A DNA stretch of 9,462 bases from Deltaproteobacteria bacterium (GTDB taxonomy: Bacteria > Desulfobacterota > Desulfarculia > Adiutricales > Adiutricaceae): positions 1-9,462 of the forward strand of contig JAITJB010000228.1 of the NCBI GenBank assembly GCA_031279155.1, read 5' to 3'. Of this stretch, positions 6,128 through 9,462 are shown in pieces. A program made the translations under genes and the position numbers. Positions within the stretch are counted from its first letter, which is position 1. The number at the start of each line of letters is the position of its first letter. The notes under the pieces are model-generated. The model did no database searches and was not told the origin of the DNA. It saw nothing but the letters and a program-made list of their open reading frames with translations.

Positions 6128-6142
6128 TAAGAGGGCTCAAGC

Positions 6143-6844
6143 CTATGGGTATACGGTCAAACCCGCCCGGGTGGCCAGGCGGGTGGCAAAATCAGAGGCG
6201 ATGTTCATGACGGCCGTATATTTTTCGTAGCTTAAACCCGCACCTAAGGCCGTGGTCAATTGGAGTTCCGGGGTCAGGATGTCAGAGGGGCCGTGGGCGT
6301 CGCTGTTAATGAGCACCTTAGCCCCGTGGGCCAAGGCTAAGGAGGCCACCAAGCCATTACCTAAGTTGTGACCGCCCCTTGATGAAATCTCCAAAAAGAT
6401 CCCCTTGCGGGCCGCCGCCTTGACTTCTTGGTCCGTTATCAAGCCGGGATGAGCCAATATATCGGCGCCAGCTTCAATGGCCGCCATGTTGGTGCCAGGG
6501 GCCACAGGCTCAACCGGGCTCTCGCCGTGGACGATCACATAATGAGCCCCCAAGGCTTTAGCTTGCTTAACGGTACTGGTCATCTGATTGGGGGGGATGT
6601 GGGTGAGCTCAACCCCGGCTAAGAGAGTTAAACCTATGATTCCCGATAGGGCCTTTGAGGCGATTAAGGCGGCCTTCAGACATGATTCCATGTTAGATTG
6701 GTCGACGTGATCGCTGATTCCCAAAACCAAATAACCCTTGACTACGGCCCTTCTAGCTAGCTCAGCTGGCGCCAGCTCTCCGTCAGAATGGATGGTGTGG
6801 GTATGGAAATCAATTACAGGGAAAGGCCCTGACGGTTTTGACAT
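6143..6844 (-). CDS. PHP-domain metal-dependent phosphoesterase
   Basis: This 233-residue protein is a single PHP domain with all expected metal-binding motifs: HTHT with H14 and H16, SDG with D21, SDH with H46, GVE with E79, VHGE with H106, AHPG with H132 and NSDAH with D182 and H184. Such domains bind a cluster of divalent metals and hydrolyse phosphoesters; the group includes histidinol phosphatases and RNase AM-like enzymes, but nothing here fixes the substrate. No signal peptide is seen, so it should be cytosolic. Its ATG lies 2 nt after the TAA of the zinc-ribbon gene and it lacks its own Shine-Dalgarno, a sign of tight translational coupling. No histidine-biosynthesis gene is nearby, which weakens a histidinol-phosphatase role. 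Confidence 0.93.
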   Translation of the reverse strand: MSKPSGPFPVIDFHTHTIHSDGELAPAELARRAVVKGYLVLGISDHVDQSNMESCLKAALIASKALSGIIGLTLLAGVELTHIPPNQMTSTVKQAKALGAHYVIVHGESPVEPVAPGTNMAAIEAGADILAHPGLITDQEVKAAARKGIFLEISSRGGHNLGNGLVASLALAHGAKVLINSDAHGPSDILTPELQLTTALGAGLSYEKYTAVMNIASDFATRLATRAGLTVYP

Positions 6845-6846
6845 GG

Positions 6847-7425
6847 TTATAACTTTCGAGGTCTGGTGATATCCATGACTAAGGTCTTAAAGCTTCTCTC
6901 GAAGACAGCGTCAAATTTACCCGGCGGGTGGACCTTAACCACAAAACCTAGGCCAAAGGTCGGGTGGTTAATGGCTTGATCGATCCGGTAGACGGCTTCC
7001 ATTGAGTAGGGTTCGGGCACCAAAGAGGACAAGCCGTCTTTGCGCTCGCCCCACAGGCGAAAAGCCTGCTCTTCTTCGTCATGGATCTGCTTTCGGGCTT
7101 CTCTGACTTCCTTAGACTCTTTGGGTTCCTTAGGTTCTTTGGGTTCTTTTGGTTCCTTGGTAGTCTTGGCGCTCTTAATGGGCTTAGCCTTGCCGGTAGC
7201 CGTTTTGGCCTTGGTGGTGGTGGTTTTAGTTGCGGTTTTCTTGGTCCCTGGGAGAACCGGCGGTCGGTAGTTGTGTTGGCTGTTGCAGGTCAAACAGACG
7301 ACATGCTTGACGGCGCCCTCCATCATAGAGACAATGCGATGGTTGGTAGGACGCCGGCATTTAGTACATTGGGCGTCGATATCCCCACCGACCCTCATAT
7401 CGTCTAGTGGCTTTGCAAAACTCAT
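6847..7425 (-). CDS. Zinc-ribbon protein with EPK-repeat linker and C-terminal beta domain
   Basis: This 192-residue protein is not one I can name. The N-terminus carries C20-x2-C23 and C44-x2-C47, a zinc ribbon. Residues about 61-90 are Lys/Thr/Ala-rich, followed by EPK repeated four times (91-102) and a charged helix (about 104-128). The C-terminal 50 residues contain HPTFGLGFVVKV-x-PPGKFDAVFERSFKTLVM, a pattern like small SH3/Tudor-type barrels such as those at the ends of UvrD/PcrA helicases or in CarD-like proteins: an 'HP-FG-G-V' turn, then strands. A role in nucleic-acid binding or RNA polymerase contact is inference only. The start has GAGGG 4 nt upstream. The EPK block is encoded by 9-bp repeats. 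It lies in an operon between the UPF0210 and PHP genes. Confidence 0.85.
   Translation of the reverse strand: MSFAKPLDDMRVGGDIDAQCTKCRRPTNHRIVSMMEGAVKHVVCLTCNSQHNYRPPVLPGTKKTATKTTTTKAKTATGKAKPIKSAKTTKEPKEPKEPKEPKESKEVREARKQIHDEEEQAFRLWGERKDGLSSLVPEPYSMEAVYRIDQAINHPTFGLGFVVKVHPPGKFDAVFERSFKTLVMDITRPRKL
7115..7159. repeat. In-frame 9-bp repeats encoding KEP/KES units
   Basis: On the plus strand GGTTC occurs at 7124, 7133, 7142 and 7151, with a degenerate GACTC at 7115, an exact 9-bp period. Read on the minus strand the units give the Lys-Glu-Pro/Ser repeats of the zinc-ribbon protein's linker. Copy-number change here would lengthen or shorten the linker without shifting the frame. Confidence 0.85.
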
Positions 7426-7449
7426 ATTTCCCTCGATATTGATGGTTAC

Positions 7450-7474
7450 TGTCCGAAAAAAATTTAGTCGGACA
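7450..7474. other. Intercistronic hairpin between UPF0210 and zinc-ribbon genes
   Basis: TGTCCGA (7450-7456) pairs perfectly with TCGGACA (7468-7474), 7 bp around an 11-nt A/T-rich loop. On the minus strand it starts 4 nt after the UPF0210 stop and is followed by GTAACC, not by T residues, so it is more likely a pausing, processing or stability element than a terminator. Confidence 0.5.
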
Positions 7475-7478
7475 AAAC

Positions 7479-8852
7479 TTAGTTGCGTAAACTGTGAATG
7501 GGCGCCGGAATACGGCCGCCTAATGATATAAAATCAGCCGCCTCTTGATAGTCGCGGACTTCCATGATGGTGGCTTGTCCTAGTAAGCCGCCATAGCTGA
7601 CTTTTTCGCCAGCTTTTTTGCCAGGCACCGGAATTAAGCGGGCGGCTGTGGTCTTATGGTTGATAACACCGATTGCCATCTCATCGGCGATCAAGGCCGA
7701 AAGCGTGGCCGGGCTAGTATCCCCGGGTAGGGAGACCATGTCTAGGCCCACTGAGCAGACCGAAGTTAAGGCCTCAAGTTTTTCTAAGCTCAAGTAGCCT
7801 GCTTCGGCGGCTGCGCCAATGCCTAAATCCTCGCTAACCGGGATAAAGGCGCCCGATAAACCGCCAACGTGACTGGAGGCAAAGGCCCCGCCCTTTTTGA
7901 CGGCGTCGTTTAAAAGGGCCAACAAGGCCGTAGAGCCTGGAGCGCCAATGGCCTTAAGCCCGAAGCTATTAAAAATCTCCCCGACCGAATCCCCAACCTG
8001 GGGGGCCGGGGCCAGAGATAGATCGACCACCCCAAAGGGGAGAGATAAAGACGCAGCCACCTCCCGGCCCAAGATCTCGCCGACCCTGGTGACCTTATAG
8101 GCTGTCCGCTTGATAACCTCGCTGAGCTGCCCAAAGCTGGGCTTTGGGCTCTGGCTCATAGCCCTATCGATAGCTTTTTTGACCACCCCAGGGCCTGAGA
8201 CCCCGACGTTAATGACGGCGTCAGGCTCCCCAAAACCTAAGTAGGCCCCGGCCATAAAGGGCATATCCGGGGGGATGTTAGCGAAGACCACCAATTTAGC
8301 GCAGGCCAGGCCGTCTCGGTCGCGACTCAAATTGGCCGTAGCCTTAACCGCCTGGCCCATCATGGCCACAGCGTCCATGTTGATGCCATCGCGGCTGGAG
8401 GCCACGTTAACCGAGGAGCAAACCCTTTCGGTTTCTGATAATGCTTGGGGTATGGCCTCGATCAGAGATTTGTCGCCTTTGGCAAAGCCTTTTTCGACCA
8501 AGGCTCCAAAGCCGCCTAAAAAATCAACGCCGACCTCCCGGCTAGCCCGGTCAAGCACCTTAGCCACCTTAACCAGCTGGTCAGGCGAAAACGGCCCGGC
8601 TAAAACGCTCACAGGGGAGACGGCAATGCGTTTGTTAACTACGGGAATGCCGTATTTTTCGGCCACCTGATCGCAGACGCGAACTAAGTTTTCAGCGTGG
8701 CGGCAGATCTTATCTAAGATCTTAGCCGACAAGCGGCTTAGATCGTCTGAGAGGCAGTCCATTAAAGACAAGCCTAAGGTAATGGCCCTAACATCTAAAT
8801 GCTCATTTTTGAGCATCTCCAAGGTAGCCGTAACTTCCCGATCGGTCAGCAT
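7479..8852 (-). CDS. UPF0210 (DUF711) PFL-family protein
   Basis: This 457-residue protein matches the UPF0210/DUF711 family along its whole length from memory of conserved blocks: DVRAITLGLSLMDC (20-33), GIPVVNKRIAVSP (68-80), VGVDFLGGFGALVEKG (107-122), CSSVNVASSRDGINMDAV (145-162), AKLVVFAN (185-192), INVGVSGPGVVKKA (214-227), GVVDLSLAPAPQVGDSV (274-290), GGLSGAFIPVSED (330-342) and the C-terminal GGRIPAPIHSLRN. Length is normal for the family. It is called 'PFL-like' in databases on fold grounds, but I see no glycyl-radical motif, so pyruvate formate-lyase activity should not be assumed; the real function is not known to me. The start fits the family N-terminus and has AAAAGG about 10 nt upstream. 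The partner ACT-domain (UPF0237) gene often found beside it is not visible upstream within 600 bp. Confidence 0.95.
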   Translation of the reverse strand: MLTDREVTATLEMLKNEHLDVRAITLGLSLMDCLSDDLSRLSAKILDKICRHAENLVRVCDQVAEKYGIPVVNKRIAVSPVSVLAGPFSPDQLVKVAKVLDRASREVGVDFLGGFGALVEKGFAKGDKSLIEAIPQALSETERVCSSVNVASSRDGINMDAVAMMGQAVKATANLSRDRDGLACAKLVVFANIPPDMPFMAGAYLGFGEPDAVINVGVSGPGVVKKAIDRAMSQSPKPSFGQLSEVIKRTAYKVTRVGEILGREVAASLSLPFGVVDLSLAPAPQVGDSVGEIFNSFGLKAIGAPGSTALLALLNDAVKKGGAFASSHVGGLSGAFIPVSEDLGIGAAAEAGYLSLEKLEALTSVCSVGLDMVSLPGDTSPATLSALIADEMAIGVINHKTTAARLIPVPGKKAGEKVSYGGLLGQATIMEVRDYQEAADFISLGGRIPAPIHSLRN

Positions 8853-8870
8853 GAAATAATAACCTTTTTA

Positions 8871-8890
8871 CCCGATGATAATCTCACGGG
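8871..8890 (-). other. Leader hairpin upstream of UPF0210 ribosome-binding site
   Basis: CCCG-A-TGA (8871-8878) pairs with TCA-CGGG (8884-8890): seven pairs with one bulged A and a 5-nt loop. On the minus RNA it ends one nucleotide before the AAAAAGG ribosome-binding site, leaving that site free. It may protect or present the site; there is no sign of a known riboswitch. Confidence 0.35.
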
Positions 8891-8985
8891 AACTAGCCGC
8901 CAGAGGCCTGAAAATGTGTTGATAGTACCGGGCATTATTTTGGTCAATTGTTTTCTTGGCGTCCTCCTCTGACTATGGTCTGAAG

Positions 8986-9013
8986 ATTATAGCCATAAAT
9001 CCTTCATAAAGCC
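8986..9013 (-). promoter_or_regulatory. Candidate promoter for UPF0210 operon
   Basis: On the minus strand a perfect TATAAT (8991-8986) lies about 135 bp before the UPF0210 start. The best -35 at 16-bp spacing is GGCTTT (9013-9008), which is poor. It is the only consensus -10 on this strand in the flank and would give a leader of about 125 nt. Confidence 0.4.
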
Positions 9014-9042
9014 TTTTGGGCTTGGCCCTTGGGGTATATAAT
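9014..9042 (+). promoter_or_regulatory. Candidate divergent plus-strand promoter
   Basis: A perfect TATAAT (9037-9042) sits in an AT-rich stretch with a weak -35, TTTTGG (9014-9019), at 17-bp spacing. Transcription would run right, through the dyad at 9073-9090 and the 15-bp array. It partly overlaps the -35 zone of the minus-strand candidate, so the two could compete. Confidence 0.35.
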
Positions 9043-9072
9043 ATTTAAACCAGGAGTAAAGGAAGGAAACAT

Positions 9073-9090
9073 TATCAATTAATCTTGATA
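9073..9090. promoter_or_regulatory. Operator-like dyad
   Basis: TATCAA (9073-9078) and TTGATA (9085-9090) form a perfect inverted repeat with a 6-bp centre. The 18-bp symmetric size suits a dimeric helix-turn-helix regulator. It sits about 25 bp after the predicted start of the plus-strand promoter, a typical repression position. No regulator gene is in the window. Confidence 0.35.
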
Positions 9091-9166
9091 CTTGGGGATG
9101 AGACTTTGTAGCTAAATTAGGAAAGCCCGCAAAATGCTTAACTTGAAACAAGTTTCCTTGGGTTTA

Positions 9167-9285
9167 CCGTTGCCCGAAATACGGTTGGACAAATTCGATT
9201 GGACAAAGTACGATTGCGCAAAATACAGAGCGGCAAAAATAGCCTGGCCTAAGAACGGTTGCCTAAAATACGGTTGCAATAAGCA
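9167..9285. repeat. 15-bp tandem repeat array, eight copies
   Basis: Units begin at 9167, 9182, 9196, 9211, 9226, 9241, 9256 and 9271, consensus about CGRTTGSMCAAAATA; units 5 and 6 (9226-9255) are badly diverged. The second unit is 14 bp long, the only phase slip. A possible ninth, degenerate unit (GCCCGCAAAAT) lies near 9125-9135. The 15-bp period keeps a plus-strand frame open (9134-9364), but the slip and lack of a ribosome-binding site argue against coding. Confidence 0.8.
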
Positions 9286-9395
9286 ACTATATTTACCTAG
9301 TATGTATTATAATGCGCATGGATTAGAAAATCAAATAAATGGAAAAAAATATCTAGGACATTGAACCCCTAACTTAAGCCAGTGGTTGGTATTTT

Positions 9396-9462
9396 TTAAG
9401 CCAAGATTTTAGCCAAATATCTATTGAGGTTTGATGGAGCGGGCCGCTCAATCCCTAAAATC
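9396..9462 (-). CDS. Possible 3' end of a leftward gene (partial)
   Basis: On the minus strand one frame is open from the window edge to a TAA at 9398-9396, about 22 codons ending in ERPAPSNLNRYLAKILA. It would be the C-terminus of a gene lying to the right. An open run this short is expected by chance fairly often, and it conflicts with the plus-strand start at 9434. Confidence 0.2.
   Translation of the reverse strand, partial: ILGIERPAPSNLNRYLAKILA
9434..9462 (+). CDS. Possible 5' end of a divergent gene (partial)
   Basis: GAGG lies 4 nt before an ATG at 9434, giving MERAAQSLK to the window edge, with an in-frame stop at 9425-9427. If real, this gene runs divergently from UPF0210 and the candidate plus-strand promoter and dyad serve it through a long leader. 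Only nine codons are visible, so this stays tentative. Confidence 0.3.

Noticed and set aside
7040..7531. Overlapping plus-strand open frames opposite the zinc-ribbon gene
   Set aside because: They arise from the low-complexity Lys/Thr and EPK coding on the other strand, have no ribosome-binding site, and their Gly/Leu/Phe-rich products look like antisense artefacts.
7897..8670. Plus- and minus-strand open frames inside the UPF0210 gene
   Set aside because: Shadows of a fully conserved gene in another frame; no start signals.
7479..8852. Pyruvate formate-lyase activity
   Set aside because: Only the database nickname suggests it; no glycyl-radical motif or activating-enzyme gene is seen.
8846..8935. 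29-codon minus-strand frame whose TGA overlaps the UPF0210 start (ATGCTGA)
   Set aside because: The overlap looks like translational coupling, but there is no Shine-Dalgarno before its ATG and the peptide has no notable pattern; it may be chance.
8873..8977. About 34 open minus-strand codons ending in REIIIG before the UPF0210 gene, as a decayed ACT-domain gene
   Set aside because: No start codon in frame, no match to the ACT/UPF0237 pattern as I know it, and an open run this short is expected by chance.

Overview
The window holds one compact block of eight genes, all on the minus strand (8852 down to 550), between two AT-richer gene-poor flanks (1-549 and 8853-9462) that carry short-period tandem repeats. 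I see no tRNA, rRNA, CRISPR array, transposase or phage gene. A DUF374-type acyltransferase, of the kind linked to lipid A/LPS in Gram-negatives, together with the mix of families, suggests a Gram-negative bacterium, perhaps of the Desulfobacterota ('deltaproteobacterial') type. That placement is inference. Base composition is near balanced. CTAG is unusually common (about fifty by eye), and four of the eight genes end in TAG.

Genes in transcription order (right to left): (1) a full-length UPF0210/DUF711 'PFL-family' protein; (2) a two-domain protein with an N-terminal four-cysteine zinc ribbon, a Lys/Thr and EPK-repeat linker, and a small C-terminal beta-type domain; (3) a PHP-domain metal-dependent phosphoesterase with a 2-nt gap to gene 2; (4) a membrane-anchored protein of unknown function; then a convincing bidirectional terminator (5215-5237); (5) an EcsA-like ABC ATPase; (6) a roughly 12-helix ABC exporter permease; (7) a DUF374 lysophospholipid acyltransferase-like protein; (8) a single-pass envelope protein with a long cytoplasmic tail and an Ala/Pro-rich linker. 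Genes 1-4 look like one transcription unit and 5-7 another. Gene 8 follows a strong G+C-rich hairpin and may be a separate or processed cistron. Genes 4-8 suggest an envelope theme: an exporter, a lipid acyltransferase and two anchored extracytoplasmic proteins.

Left flank (1-549): a 9-bp array at the window edge, a very good minus-strand terminator, several further hairpins, a 13-bp array of ten copies bracketed by a 10-bp inverted repeat, and a 14-bp array of six copies that alternate strictly between two variants. Right flank (8853-9462): a candidate promoter for gene 1, a candidate divergent promoter with an operator-like dyad, a 15-bp array, and at the very edge either the start of a plus-strand gene or the end of a minus-strand gene. 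The four arrays have different periods and consensus sequences, and each keeps its period almost exactly while the units diverge. This is the most unusual thing in the window. No complete new defence or biosynthetic system is visible.
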